Positions 7,787 to 17,099 of a stretch of 64,000 bases of DNA are shown piece after piece. Within the stretch, counting starts at the first letter, position 1. Every line of letters starts with the position of its first letter. Origin of the DNA: Planctomyces sp. SH-PL14 (GTDB lineage: Bacteria; Planctomycetota; Planctomycetia; Planctomycetales; Planctomycetaceae); contig NZ_CP011270.1 of NCBI RefSeq assembly GCF_001610835.1, forward strand, positions 7,768,001 to 7,832,000, read 5' to 3'. A program made the translations under genes and the position numbers. The notes beneath the pieces are model-generated. The model did no database searches. It was not told the DNA's origin and worked only from the letters and a program-made list of their open reading frames with translations.

Positions 7787-10252
7787 ATGCCTCGCTGCCT
7801 GGCGTGTCTGTTCGCCTTCATTACCCTGTCGCTGTCCGCGGGGGCGGAGCCGACGGCGCTGACGATCATTCCGGAGTCGGTCGAGCTGAAGGGGAATTTT
7901 GCGCGGGCGCAGGTTCTGGCCGTTGAGGCCCAGGATGCCGCCGCGGTCAACGAAAAGTCGGCCGACCTGACCGGGGCCGCCAGCTTCCGCTCCTCCGATC
8001 CGGCCGTCGTGATGGTGGACTCCTCCGGCCGGCTGACGGCGGTCGGCAACGGTCGGGCCGAAGTCGAGGTCTCGGTGGGGGGGATGGCGAAACGCGTTCC
8101 CGTCGCCGTGACGGAGATGGTCGATGCCCCCCGGCCCGGGTTCCGCGAGTTCATCACCCCGGTCCTCAGCAGCGCCGGCTGCAATGCGGGGTCCTGCCAC
8201 GCCAGCCAGTACGGCAAGGGGGGCTTTGTCCTCTCGGTGATCGGCTTCGATCCCGACCTCGATCATCGCTCGATCGCCCGCGATCGACTGGGACGGCGGA
8301 TCAACCTCGTCGAGCCGGAGCAGAGCCTGATCCTCCGCAAGCCGACGATGCAGGTCTCCCACGGGGGCGGAGCGCGGCTCAAGAAGGGCTCGGTCGACTA
8401 TGAGATCCTGGTCGCCTGGATCAAGGCGGGAGCGGCTGCGTCGTCGAACGAGGCGGATGTCGTCGGGATCGAGGTCTTCCCTCGGCAGCGCGTGCTGGCG
8501 GTCGATGCGAAACAGCAGCTCCGCGTCGTGGCCAAATACAGCGACGGCCGCGAGCGCGACGTGACCGCCTGGGCTCGTTACGACTCGCTCGATGACGCCG
8601 TGGTGTCGGTCAGCCCGGAGGGAGTGGTGACGACCGAGGGACGCGGGCAGGGTTCGATCATGGTCCGGTTCGTCGGCCATGCCCGGATCGCGCTCTTTGT
8701 CTCCCCCTTCAACTCGTCGAGCCCGTTTGCCGGTTGGAACTCCCCGAACCTCGTCGACCAGCACGCCGAGCGCAAGTTCCGGGAGCTCGGTCTCGTCCCC
8801 TCGGGCGAGTGCGACGACACGACGTTCCTGCGGCGGGCGTTTCTCGATGCGATTGGCGGCGTTCCGTCGGTCGAGGAGACCCAGGCCTTCCTCGCCTCGT
8901 CCGATCCGGAGAAGCGTTCGAAGCTCGTCGACCGTCTCCTGGGGCTGACGGGGGATCCGGCGCAGGACCTCTACAACGATCGCTACGCCGCCTACTGGAC
9001 GCTGAAGTGGTCCGACCTGCTCCGCAACTCGAGTGACGGACAAGCAGTCGCCGAGCAGCGGATGTGGGCCATGCACAACTGGATCAAGGAGAAGTTCCGG
9101 ACGAACCGGCCGTTCGACGAGTTCGTCCGCGAGCTGATCGTCGCCAAGGGCTCGGTCAATTCGAGCGGACCGGCCAGCTTCTATGAAATCAACCGCTCAC
9201 CGAACGATCTGGCCGAAGCCTCGGCGCAGCTGTTCCTGGGGACCCGCATCCAGTGCGCGCAGTGCCACCATCATCCCTTCGAGAAATACGGCCAGGAGGA
9301 CTACTTCGCCTTCGCGGGGTTCTTCTCCAGGGTCGGAACAAAGACCAGCGAGGAGTTCGGGATCTTCGGGCGGGAGCTCGTGGTCACCGTGAAATCGGCC
9401 GGCGATGCCCGGCATCCCAAGACCGGCAAGACGCTTGCTCCCAAGGCTCTCGACGGGCCGCTGCTCGATCATCCCCTCGACCGGCGGATCGCCCTGGCGG
9501 ACTGGCTGACCGCCAAGGAGAACAAGGCGTTCGCCCGCTCGGTCGTGAACCGCTACGTCTCGTACCTCCTCGGCCGGGGACTCGTCGAGCCGGTCGACGA
9601 CATGCGGGGGACGAATCCGGCTTCGAACCCGGAACTGCTTGACGCCCTGTCCGACGAGTTCATCGCGGGCGGCTACAACCTCAAGCCGCTCATCCGGACG
9701 ATCATGACCTCGAAGCTCTACCAGCGGGACTCGCAGCCGACGCCGGAGAATGCCGCCGACTCCAAGTTCTTCAGCCACTACCGGGTGAAGCGGATCGCCG
9801 CGGAGCCGCTCCTGGACGCGATCGACCAGGTGACGGGATCACCGACGAAGTTCAGGAATCTTCCGAAGGGAACCCGCGCGATAGAGCTCCCGGACGCCGA
9901 GTATCCGGACTACTTCCTGAACACGTTCGCCAAGCCGAAGCGGGCCAGCGTCTGCGAGTGCGAGCGGACGCCGGACGAGAGCCTCGGTCAGGCGCTGCAC
10001 ACGCTGAACGGCGACATCCTGGCAAACAAGATTGCCGATGGCGGGGGCTTTATCTCCAAGCTCGTGAAGGAGAAGAAGTCCGACGAAGAGGCGATCGGCG
10101 AGGTCTACCTCCGCGCACTTGCCCGCCCCGCGACGAACTCCGAGATCGCGTCCGCCAAGGAACTCCTCGCGGGGACGCCGAACCGGACCGAGTTCTACCA
10201 GGACCTGCTCTGGGCGCTGATCAACTCGAAGCAGTTCCTGTTCGTGCACTAG
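7787..10252 (+). CDS. DUF1549/DUF1553 protein with Big_2 domains and a CxxxxCH cytochrome-like segment
   Basis: 821 residues from ATG 7787, with GGAG 7 nt upstream and a signal peptide (MPRCLACLFAFITLSLSAGA) starting exactly there; a longer frame upstream is not supported. Order of parts: Big_2-like domain (about 25-105), segment with CNAGSCH (C-x4-C-H) near residue 130 as in Planctomycete cytochrome-like PSCyt proteins, second Big_2-like domain (about 225-300), DUF1549 (about 325-520, with CAQCHHHPFEKY), and DUF1553 (about 560-815, with VNRYVSYLLGRGLVEPVDD). Exported. Divergent from the DUF1501 gene, the usual partner. Function unknown. Confidence 0.93.
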   Translation: MPRCLACLFAFITLSLSAGAEPTALTIIPESVELKGNFARAQVLAVEAQDAAAVNEKSADLTGAASFRSSDPAVVMVDSSGRLTAVGNGRAEVEVSVGGMAKRVPVAVTEMVDAPRPGFREFITPVLSSAGCNAGSCHASQYGKGGFVLSVIGFDPDLDHRSIARDRLGRRINLVEPEQSLILRKPTMQVSHGGGARLKKGSVDYEILVAWIKAGAAASSNEADVVGIEVFPRQRVLAVDAKQQLRVVAKYSDGRERDVTAWARYDSLDDAVVSVSPEGVVTTEGRGQGSIMVRFVGHARIALFVSPFNSSSPFAGWNSPNLVDQHAERKFRELGLVPSGECDDTTFLRRAFLDAIGGVPSVEETQAFLASSDPEKRSKLVDRLLGLTGDPAQDLYNDRYAAYWTLKWSDLLRNSSDGQAVAEQRMWAMHNWIKEKFRTNRPFDEFVRELIVAKGSVNSSGPASFYEINRSPNDLAEASAQLFLGTRIQCAQCHHHPFEKYGQEDYFAFAGFFSRVGTKTSEEFGIFGRELVVTVKSAGDARHPKTGKTLAPKALDGPLLDHPLDRRIALADWLTAKENKAFARSVVNRYVSYLLGRGLVEPVDDMRGTNPASNPELLDALSDEFIAGGYNLKPLIRTIMTSKLYQRDSQPTPENAADSKFFSHYRVKRIAAEPLLDAIDQVTGSPTKFRNLPKGTRAIELPDAEYPDYFLNTFAKPKRASVCECERTPDESLGQALHTLNGDILANKIADGGGFISKLVKEKKSDEEAIGEVYLRALARPATNSEIASAKELLAGTPNRTEFYQDLLWALINSKQFLFVH

Positions 10253-10398
10253 GTCGGTTCTGGGACGGTGTGCTCCCCTCTCGGAGACACGGTCAATAGA
10301 CATGCCGGCGAAGTGACTCCAATCTCGTTGCAGGCACATCTCCACCGCCTGGCAGCGATTGGGTCGAATTGGGGCTGGAAGTCAAAGAGAGATTCGAA

Positions 10399-11199
10399 AT
10401 GGGCCGTTTTCAACAGCTTCTCCTGATCGTAGCTCTGCTCCTGGGAGGTCATTGGAGAAGGGCATCCGCGGACGTCAATTTCATGCCGGGGGACGCTTTT
10501 TATACAGGCTTCTGCGATCAAAACGATCTTGAAGCGTGGACCGAACAACGGGAGATCTCTCTGGCGTATATGCAGCCAGAAACCACGGGAAGCTTCAATG
10601 GGGTCTGCGGGTTCTCAACCCTGAAAGTCAGGCACTTTACTCCGGAGGTCGCCAACCGGCTCAAGTTGGTCCTGGCCGCCTACGAGGAACGAGTCGCCGC
10701 CGCTAAGCAGAGAGGAGAAAACCCATTTGCGTGGTCGATCTTCGAGACGCCGCCCCCTCGGCTCCTTGTGTACAACAAAGATTTTGATGTCGGCCGCCAC
10801 AGCCTGTTTTTGAAGTACAACGAGTCATGGATGAATCTGGCAAAGCAGTTTCCGCAGGATGCCCATCGGCCACTCAACACGGAATACAGCTCGTTCGTTC
10901 CGGACAATGCCGAAGCAATCTTGGAAGATTGGCAGTTGGGCGAAAAGATCCCCGGCTTGAGAGTCGACGTCCCCCAAGACGCGAAGTGGTGGATCAAGTG
11001 GAAACCCGTTGAGCCCCCCGTCTCCATTGACATGAAAGACGTCAAGATTGTCATCCCAATGCTCGGCCCCCCCAGCGACTACTACGATCTCGACGAAGGA
11101 CTCGAGATCTTTGTGCTCACAACAGAGAAACTGGAACATCGACGCGTAACGCTGCAGAAGGAGGAGTTTTTGGGTTGGAAGGTCGAGGTCGTCAAATAG
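10399..11199 (+). CDS. unrecognised secreted protein of lower GC
   Basis: 266 residues from ATG 10399, where a signal peptide begins (hydrophobic core QQLLLIVALLLGG, likely cleavage after RRASA). An upstream in-frame start would put ten charged residues before it. The mature protein has two Cys near the N-terminus, aromatic-rich stretches (KWWIKWKPVEPP) and no motif I know. The gene is visibly poorer in GC and uses more A/T-ending codons than its neighbours, which suggests recent acquisition or weak codon selection. It stands alone on its strand between a DUF1553 gene and an enolase-superfamily gene. Confidence 0.75.
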   Translation: MGRFQQLLLIVALLLGGHWRRASADVNFMPGDAFYTGFCDQNDLEAWTEQREISLAYMQPETTGSFNGVCGFSTLKVRHFTPEVANRLKLVLAAYEERVAAAKQRGENPFAWSIFETPPPRLLVYNKDFDVGRHSLFLKYNESWMNLAKQFPQDAHRPLNTEYSSFVPDNAEAILEDWQLGEKIPGLRVDVPQDAKWWIKWKPVEPPVSIDMKDVKIVIPMLGPPSDYYDLDEGLEIFVLTTEKLEHRRVTLQKEEFLGWKVEVVK

Positions 11200-11348
11200 C
11201 GTCGCCTGCTCCTTCTTTCGTCGGGAGTTGGAGGCTGATACCGCTCAGGCCGTTTCGATTCTGAGTCGTGACCCGGGCCAGCGATCGCTAGATTTCGCTC
11301 CGGAGCAACAAGCTCAGATCTCACGCGTTCCCACCGCAACTGGTTGCG

Positions 11349-12650
11349 ATGCCTACTACGATCACCCGCGTCTCCGTCCATGACCTCCGCTTTCCGACGT
11401 CGAAGACCCTCGACGGCTCGGACGCGATGAACCCGGATCCGGACTACTCGGCGGCGTACGTCATCCTCCACACGGATCGGCCCGACGGGCTGGCGGGCCA
11501 CGGGATGACGTTCACGATCGGCCGCGGCAATGAGCTGTGCTGCCAGGCGATCGAATCGCTCGCGGCGCTCGTCGTCGGGCGGACGCTGGAATCGTTCACC
11601 GACAACCTGGGGGCCTTCTGGCGGCACGTCACCGGCGACAGCCAGCTTCGCTGGGTCGGGCCGGAGAAAGGGGTGATCCACCTCGCGACGGCGGCGGTCG
11701 TCAACGCGGTGTGGGACCTCTACGCCAAGGTCGAGGGGAAGCCGTTGTGGCGTCTCCTGACGGACATGACGCCGGAGGAGATCGTCCGGGCGATCGACTT
11801 CCGCTACATCACCGATGCCCTCCGGCCGGAGGAGGCGGTGGCGATTCTTCAGGAGAAGCGGGCTACGAAGAGCCAGCGGATCGAGGAACTGGAGCGCGAC
11901 GGGTTCCCGGCCTACACGACGTCCGCGGGCTGGCTCGGCTATGACGACGAGAAGCTGCGGGCGCTTTGTCGAAAATGTCTTGCCGACGGCTGGTCCTGCT
12001 TCAAGATCAAAGTGGGCCGCGACCTGGAGGACGACGTCCGTCGCTGCCGGATCATCCGCGAGGAGATCGGCTGGGACCGCCGCCTGATGATGGACGCCAA
12101 CCAGGTGTGGGACGTCGAGCAGGCGGTCGCCTGGATGGAGAAACTGGCCGAGTTCAAGCCGTGGTTCATCGAGGAGCCGACGAGCCCGGACGACGTCCTG
12201 GGACACGCCGCGATTGCCGACGCCGTGGCGCCGATCCTCGTCGCCACGGGGGAGCACTGCGCGAACCGGGTCATGTTCAAGCAGTTCCTCCAGGCGGGGG
12301 CGATCGGCGTCTGCCAAATCGACTCGTGCCGGATCGGCGGCGTCAACGAGATCCTGGCGGTGATGCTGATGGCGGCCAAGTTCGGCGTGCCGGTCTGCCC
12401 GCATGCCGGCGGCGTCGGGCTGTGCGAGTACGTCCAGCATCTTTCGATGTTCGACTACGTCGCGATCAGTGGTTCGATGGAGGACCGGCTGACGGAGTAC
12501 GCCGCCCATCTCCACGAGCATTTCCTCGCACCCGTCGTCCTGCGGGACGGCCGGTACATGCCGCCGACGGCGCCGGGCTACAGCATCGAGATGAAGCCGG
12601 AGTCGATCGCCGACTACACGTTCCCGACCGGGGCGCGGTGGCGGGGCTGA
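11349..12650 (+). CDS. L-fuconate dehydratase-like enzyme (enolase superfamily)
   Basis: 433 residues, close to the length of characterised L-fuconate dehydratases. The mandelate-racemase-type catalytic set is visible: general-base Lys in FKIKVGRD, metal ligands in MMDANQVWD, FIEEPTSPDD and ATGEHCANR, and the catalytic His in CPHAGGVGLCEYVQHL. The N-terminal capping motif RFPTSKTLDGSDAMN and the VICHLATAAVVNAVWDL-like helix fit the fuconate dehydratase group rather than other sugar-acid dehydratases. The expected reaction is dehydration of L-fuconate to 2-keto-3-deoxy-L-fuconate in cytoplasmic fucose catabolism. No other fucose genes are adjacent, so substrate assignment rests on motifs. Confidence 0.88.
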   Translation: MPTTITRVSVHDLRFPTSKTLDGSDAMNPDPDYSAAYVILHTDRPDGLAGHGMTFTIGRGNELCCQAIESLAALVVGRTLESFTDNLGAFWRHVTGDSQLRWVGPEKGVIHLATAAVVNAVWDLYAKVEGKPLWRLLTDMTPEEIVRAIDFRYITDALRPEEAVAILQEKRATKSQRIEELERDGFPAYTTSAGWLGYDDEKLRALCRKCLADGWSCFKIKVGRDLEDDVRRCRIIREEIGWDRRLMMDANQVWDVEQAVAWMEKLAEFKPWFIEEPTSPDDVLGHAAIADAVAPILVATGEHCANRVMFKQFLQAGAIGVCQIDSCRIGGVNEILAVMLMAAKFGVPVCPHAGGVGLCEYVQHLSMFDYVAISGSMEDRLTEYAAHLHEHFLAPVVLRDGRYMPPTAPGYSIEMKPESIADYTFPTGARWRG

Positions 12651-12667
12651 TCGACCACTCCGAGTCC

Positions 12668-12687
12668 CCCTGGGATGCGTCCCAGGG
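12668..12687. terminator. inverted repeat between convergent genes
   Basis: A perfect 8-bp stem CCCTGGGA/TCCCAGGG with loop TGCG, located between the fuconate dehydratase stop (12650) and the stop codon of the opposing gene (12690-12688). It has no T-run, so it may be a Rho-assisted or bidirectional end rather than a classical intrinsic terminator. Confidence 0.45.
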
Positions 12688-13188
12688 CTACTCCTCAGCA
12701 ACGGGCAGCTTTGCGAGGAGGCCGTTCAGGATGTGGCGGACCGAATCGATCGTGTAAGGATCCTCGGCGTCGGGGGGCGACCCCGCTCTCTGGAAGTAGG
12801 GACGCTGATCGAAGATCTGCCCCCACTCGACATCGGCGCGGCGGACGAGCTCCTCCAGCAGGTAGGACGATCCGAGGATCTTCCGGCAGTAGCGCCCCAG
12901 GACCGCCAGCGGTTGATCGGGGCTCTTCGACAGGAGTTCGCTTTCCCTCACGTCCCGGAGCACGACCACTTCCAGTCCCCGGCCCGGATCGGTGAGGTGG
13001 GCCCGCAGCCAGTTCTCGATCTCCGCGCCCGCCTGCTGCAACCGCGTGATCGGCGACTCCCCTTTCATCGCCCCCGGTCCGGCCATGCGGCCGATCGCCT
13101 CCGCCAGGCTGAACTTCCGCTCCTTGAGGATCTCCCGCTCCAGCTCGGCATCCGCTTCTGATCGCCGCGGTTTCCGCTCGTCGCTCAT
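12688..13188 (-). CDS. conserved-looking hypothetical cytoplasmic protein
   Basis: 166 residues from ATG 13188 with GGAGA about 6 nt upstream. The N-terminus is charged (EADAELEREILKERKFSLAEAIGRMAG) and probably helical; the centre has strands and helices (LEVVVLRDVRESELL, AVLGRYCRKILGS), and there is no signal or membrane segment. I do not recognise a family. It is convergent with the fuconate dehydratase gene and separated by about 190 bp from the patatin gene on the same strand. Confidence 0.7.
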   Translation of the reverse strand: MSDERKPRRSEADAELEREILKERKFSLAEAIGRMAGPGAMKGESPITRLQQAGAEIENWLRAHLTDPGRGLEVVVLRDVRESELLSKSPDQPLAVLGRYCRKILGSSYLLEELVRRADVEWGQIFDQRPYFQRAGSPPDAEDPYTIDSVRHILNGLLAKLPVAEE

Positions 13189-13380
13189 GGCTTCTCCGTC
13201 TCCGTGACCGGCTCCCCGTTGCCTGCTGTGCTGTCCGCTGCGCCGCCGCGGTTCGGATGGGCATCGCCGGTGCCGACTTCGGAGCGACGCACCAACGTGG
13301 ATCCCCGAATTCTCCAGCCGTGACGCGGCCCGGCGGACTCGCGAGCGCGCCGGCAGCCGCTTGTCAGAGCCCTCCTGGTC

Positions 13381-15510
13381 CTATCGATAGTACCACGTCA
13401 GCTCATAGGTATAACCCGGTTTCAGCGCCAGCAGCTTGAAGGCGAGGATGGAAAAATCGTCCGCCAGATAGCGGGTGACGACATCGACGTGCTCGACGGC
13501 GTCCGGCTTTGTCATCTCGTACCGCATCAGGTGGTAATTGCGGAACTCCCGCCCTTCGGGGAGCAGCAGCCAGCGAGTCAGCTCCGCCGTCTCCGTGTCG
13601 ACATCGAAGGCCAGCGTGGCCGAGCCGCTTCCTTCCCGCACGAACAGCCCGGGCGAAAGGTGCTCATAAATGATGTCGACCGATTCGCCGCGTGGAACCT
13701 GACGGAAGTCCGCCTGCACTTCCCAGTGAACGCGCTTTTCCCCCCTCTCCACTGCGGCCGGCGCTCTCTGTGAATGGAGAGTGGGGGTCAACCGCTGCGG
13801 TGGAAAGCGGACCTGCGTCTTCGGGCTGAGCGCCAGCACGCTGGCCCGGAACAGCGGCGGTCCCCCGGGCTCATCCCGCCGGAGCACCTTCAGCCGCCGA
13901 TAACCATAAAGGTACGACTGCGAATCGGCCGCCTCGTCGGGCTTCCATCGTCGCAGGTCGAGGATGCGGCAATCCTGCAGGATCAGGAATCCCGCATTGT
14001 CGGGGCGGGGATTGCCGACCAGTTCCCCGGCGGTCTCGCCGGTCCAGGGGGGGACGGGCCCCTCCATCAGCTGCGTCATCTGCTCCAGATCCTGGGTGTT
14101 CTGGGCCAGCGACTCGACGATCTGACTGACCTGGTGCGACCGCTGGTAGACCCGGTACATCACGTAGGGCATGACCGTCAGGAGCGGGACCAGAATCGGG
14201 ACGTAGATGTAGGAGCTCCAGTCGCGGTAATCCAGCAGGGTGCTCCAGATCCTCCGGATCGCGGAGTGCTGCAGGGACCGGGCCTCCGCCGTGACGGTCC
14301 TCATGGCGCCGCTCTCCCCTTCCGGCGGCCGCAACGTGATCGAGGAGGGCGGCGATGTCGCTCCATGCGACTCCGGAAAGGGATCCCACGGCGGGGTGGA
14401 CGGCAGGTCCGAGCCGAACAGATCGGGGCGAGCCCGGCAGACCTTGCGGCCGACGCAGTAGCCCTGGCGGACCAGGCAGCTGATTTCGAGCGGTGAGAAG
14501 CGGTCGAGATCGGTCCGCATTCCCGGCAGCTGCCGCTGGATCTCGGGGTGCGGCGCGGTCGGGTCGTCTTCCGGCTCAACGATGTCGACGACGCGGGCGA
14601 AGACGAAGCCCGGCGTGTCCTTGAAGGTTTCCGTCTCCAACTGCCAGACGCGGTCCATCAGGATATCGCTGGCCCGCATGCTCGTCCGGACCATCCCCCC
14701 TGTCCGCTGCTGCTGGCTGCGGATCGCGATCGGCTTCCCCACGTCGCTGATCAGGACCCCATCGAGGTGGAAGTCCTCCCCCGCCAGGACCCCTTCGAGA
14801 TAGTGGAACATGCGGACGCCGAGATTGTCGAAGACCCCGCCGTCGGTGAAGGCCTGCCGGTCGAACTCTCCGTCCGCCGCCCCGACGTCCGCCCCCGTCA
14901 GCTCGACAGGCGGGAAGAAGCCCGGAAAGGCGGACGAGGCCGTCACCGCCATGGAGACGGTGGCCAGGCTCGCCCGGATCTGATCGACGCGAATGCTGTG
15001 ACCCGGTCGCCGCCGCCGCATCATCAGGAGGCCGTCGCGGTGGAACGAGCAGAGACAGCCTTCGCTCAGGTTCGTCGCGAGGATGTGAAGCTGCGGAGAG
15101 GCCGGCAGTTCGAACAGGCTTCGATCGCCGAAGAGATGCCTTTCGTAGTGGTCTTCCAGAAGGCCGGTCCGCGTCAGCCTGCGGTTGGAGAGGCCCAGCA
15201 GCCGCCGCCCCCAGCGGACGGCGAAACCGAGCGGAAACCGGCGGACGATCCGGTTGCGGACATCGAGCCCGATGAACGTCAGGAGCTCATTCGCAGCCGC
15301 TTCGAACTCGCTGTCCGATCCGTTGTACCGGCCCCAGTTCAACGCCAGGTGGGCGGCCAGGATGCTCCCGCCGGAAACGGACGTGATATGGGTCACGTTG
15401 GGCAGGATGCCGGCGTCACGCAGGAAGCGGACCAGCCCCAGATGGTAAAGACTCGCCCGGAAGCCGCCGCCGGACAGGGAGAGGCCGATCTTCTTGGTGG
15501 GGCGATCCAT
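13381..15510 (-). CDS. patatin-like phospholipase with an internal membrane segment
   Basis: 709 residues from ATG 15510. The first ~330 residues are a patatin domain: oxyanion-hole glycine loop LSGGGFRASLYHLG (about 11-24), nucleophile motif SVSGGS (about 44-49) and catalytic Asp in FTDGGVFDNLG, the Ser-Asp dyad of this family. A hydrophobic helix follows at about 433-455 (VPILVPLLTVMPYVMYRVY), then about 250 residues of mixed beta-type sequence without known motifs. Predicted acyl hydrolase acting on membrane lipids. The added membrane-anchored C-terminal half is unusual for bacterial patatins. Confidence 0.85.
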   Translation of the reverse strand: MDRPTKKIGLSLSGGGFRASLYHLGLVRFLRDAGILPNVTHITSVSGGSILAAHLALNWGRYNGSDSEFEAAANELLTFIGLDVRNRIVRRFPLGFAVRWGRRLLGLSNRRLTRTGLLEDHYERHLFGDRSLFELPASPQLHILATNLSEGCLCSFHRDGLLMMRRRRPGHSIRVDQIRASLATVSMAVTASSAFPGFFPPVELTGADVGAADGEFDRQAFTDGGVFDNLGVRMFHYLEGVLAGEDFHLDGVLISDVGKPIAIRSQQQRTGGMVRTSMRASDILMDRVWQLETETFKDTPGFVFARVVDIVEPEDDPTAPHPEIQRQLPGMRTDLDRFSPLEISCLVRQGYCVGRKVCRARPDLFGSDLPSTPPWDPFPESHGATSPPSSITLRPPEGESGAMRTVTAEARSLQHSAIRRIWSTLLDYRDWSSYIYVPILVPLLTVMPYVMYRVYQRSHQVSQIVESLAQNTQDLEQMTQLMEGPVPPWTGETAGELVGNPRPDNAGFLILQDCRILDLRRWKPDEAADSQSYLYGYRRLKVLRRDEPGGPPLFRASVLALSPKTQVRFPPQRLTPTLHSQRAPAAVERGEKRVHWEVQADFRQVPRGESVDIIYEHLSPGLFVREGSGSATLAFDVDTETAELTRWLLLPEGREFRNYHLMRYEMTKPDAVEHVDVVTRYLADDFSILAFKLLALKPGYTYELTWYYR

Positions 15511-15874
15511 GGCAGTCCGCAACCCGCGCCGAGCTGAGAAATGGTGACTCGCGACCGGTCGGATCGTGAGAGTCGCCTCGGAGTGTCAGCGGGAGGAAAT
15601 CGTGCCCGGCTCTGCTTCCCGACGCAGGAGCCACCGCGGTTGAGACGCCGAAGCGAGAACTGACTGCAGTATACCGTTCTTCGATACCGGACGGCGAATT
15701 CGTCGGAAACCCGGTCGCAGGGTGGTCGGGCTGAGTGACGGAAGTCGCCACCGGTCGACTCGGCAACCGCCTGCCTTGGTCGCGTGTCTGCGGTCAACAC
15801 GGTGATTGACGAGCTTTCGACCGGCCGCTTATCGTCAGCCCGATCCGGTTGGAGAGCGCGGGGAAAGGAACGAG
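15511..15874. other. intergenic gap between divergent patatin and VOC genes
   Basis: 364 bp separating the patatin start (minus strand) from the VOC gene start (plus strand). It must hold both promoters, but I could not find a pair of -35/-10 elements with acceptable spacing. No reading frame here looks coding and I see no repeat. Confidence 0.5.
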
Positions 15875-16309
15875 ATGACGCTGAAGCGGATGGATAACGT
15901 CCTGATCGTGGTCGACGATCTCGAAGTCACCAAGGCCTTCTTCCTCGAACTGGGCCTCAGACTGGAGGGGGAGACGACCGTCGAAGGGCCGTTGGTCGGC
16001 AAACTGATCGGGCTCGGCGATGTCCGGGCGACCCTCGCGATGCTTCGGACGCCCGATGGGCAGGGGATCGAGCTGGACAAGTTCCACACCCCCGCCCCGG
16101 TCCGGTTCGGGCCCGTGGACGCGCCGGTGAACACCCTGGGGCTCCGCCGCATCATGTTCGCCGTTGAGGAGATCGACGCGGTCGTGGCCCGGATGCGGGC
16201 CCACGGGGCGGAGCTCATCGGAGAAATGGAGTACGGGGACATGTACCGGCTCGCCTACATCCGCGGGCCTGAGGGGATCATCGTCGCGCTGGCCGAGCAG
16301 CGGGGCTGA
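15875..16309 (+). CDS. VOC superfamily (glyoxalase/bleomycin-resistance type) protein
   Basis: 144 residues from ATG 15875 with AAGGAA upstream, which decides against a longer reading. A single vicinal-oxygen-chelate domain is visible: RMDNVLIVVDDLEVTKAFFLELG at the start, ELDKFHTP in the middle, and DMYRLAYIRGPEGIIVALAEQ at the end. The usual Glu and His metal-ligand positions are only partly kept, so a lyase, dioxygenase or binding role cannot be chosen. The GNAT gene follows 58 bp downstream on the same strand. Confidence 0.85.
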   Translation: MTLKRMDNVLIVVDDLEVTKAFFLELGLRLEGETTVEGPLVGKLIGLGDVRATLAMLRTPDGQGIELDKFHTPAPVRFGPVDAPVNTLGLRRIMFAVEEIDAVVARMRAHGAELIGEMEYGDMYRLAYIRGPEGIIVALAEQRG

Positions 16310-16367
16310 TGCGGGCGCGGTGGGTGCCGCGGATCACCGGTTTCAAACTCGTTGCCAGTTCACCGAT

Positions 16368-16847
16368 ATGGATCCACTCGTCATCAGTCGTATCCGCCTG
16401 CGTGAGATCGCGGAGGACGATCTGCCGCGGATCTACGAGTTCAATCTCGATCCCGACGCCAATCGCCTCGCGGCGACCCTCCCTCGGAGCGCCGAACGCT
16501 TCCAGGCGCATTGGACGAGTGTGCTGGCCGACTCGAACGTGGTGGCGAGAGCGATCGTTGTTGAGGACCGGTTGGCGGGGACCATCTCGTGTTTCCAGAG
16601 CGGCGGGCTTCCTTATGTCGGCTATTGGGTGAGCCGGGAGTTCTGGGGACAGGGAGTCGCTTCCCGAGCGCTGGAACTGCTTCTCGGCGAGGTCACGGTC
16701 CGTCCGTTGTACGCCCAGGCGGCGACCAGCAATCGGGCGTCGATGCGGGTGCTGGAGAAGTGCGGATTTGTGGTTCGAAGCGTTCGAATCTCCCCTGCGG
16801 ATGAGCGCTATCTGGAATGTGAAGAGGCCCTGCTCGTTCTCGAGTGA
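16368..16847 (+). CDS. GNAT family N-acetyltransferase
   Basis: 159 residues from ATG 16368. RimJ-like layout: RIRLREIAEDDLPRIYEFN at the start, VGYWVSREFWGQGVASRALELL carrying the acetyl-CoA pyrophosphate loop (here GQGVAS), and ATSNRASMRVLEKCGFVVR, the family's asparagine-containing late motif. It should transfer acetyl from acetyl-CoA to an amine; the substrate is not evident. Probably co-transcribed with the VOC gene. Confidence 0.88.
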   Translation: MDPLVISRIRLREIAEDDLPRIYEFNLDPDANRLAATLPRSAERFQAHWTSVLADSNVVARAIVVEDRLAGTISCFQSGGLPYVGYWVSREFWGQGVASRALELLLGEVTVRPLYAQAATSNRASMRVLEKCGFVVRSVRISPADERYLECEEALLVLE

Positions 16848-17099
16848 GCATTCCGGTGGGCCGTTGCGATGCCGGTTTCGTTCGGAAATGGCGCCGGGTG
16901 AAGGAGCCGCGCAGCGACTCTTCGGCTCTTTCCGCAGTCACATGGGCCGGTTGTGCATGGCAGTTCGATCGCCCCCGAAGCGATCGCGGTTTTGCTGTGC
17001 CCGGGGCACAGGACGTGGTCCCGCAGGCGCGGTTTTTGCGACCGGGATGGCCCGAGGGACGCGGAATTCTCCAAGGCCACGTTGTGGAGAGCGCCAACG

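Noticed and set aside
11082-12701. Long minus-strand frame over the fuconate dehydratase gene
   Set aside because: Product has no recognisable motif and overlaps a gene with complete catalytic residues.
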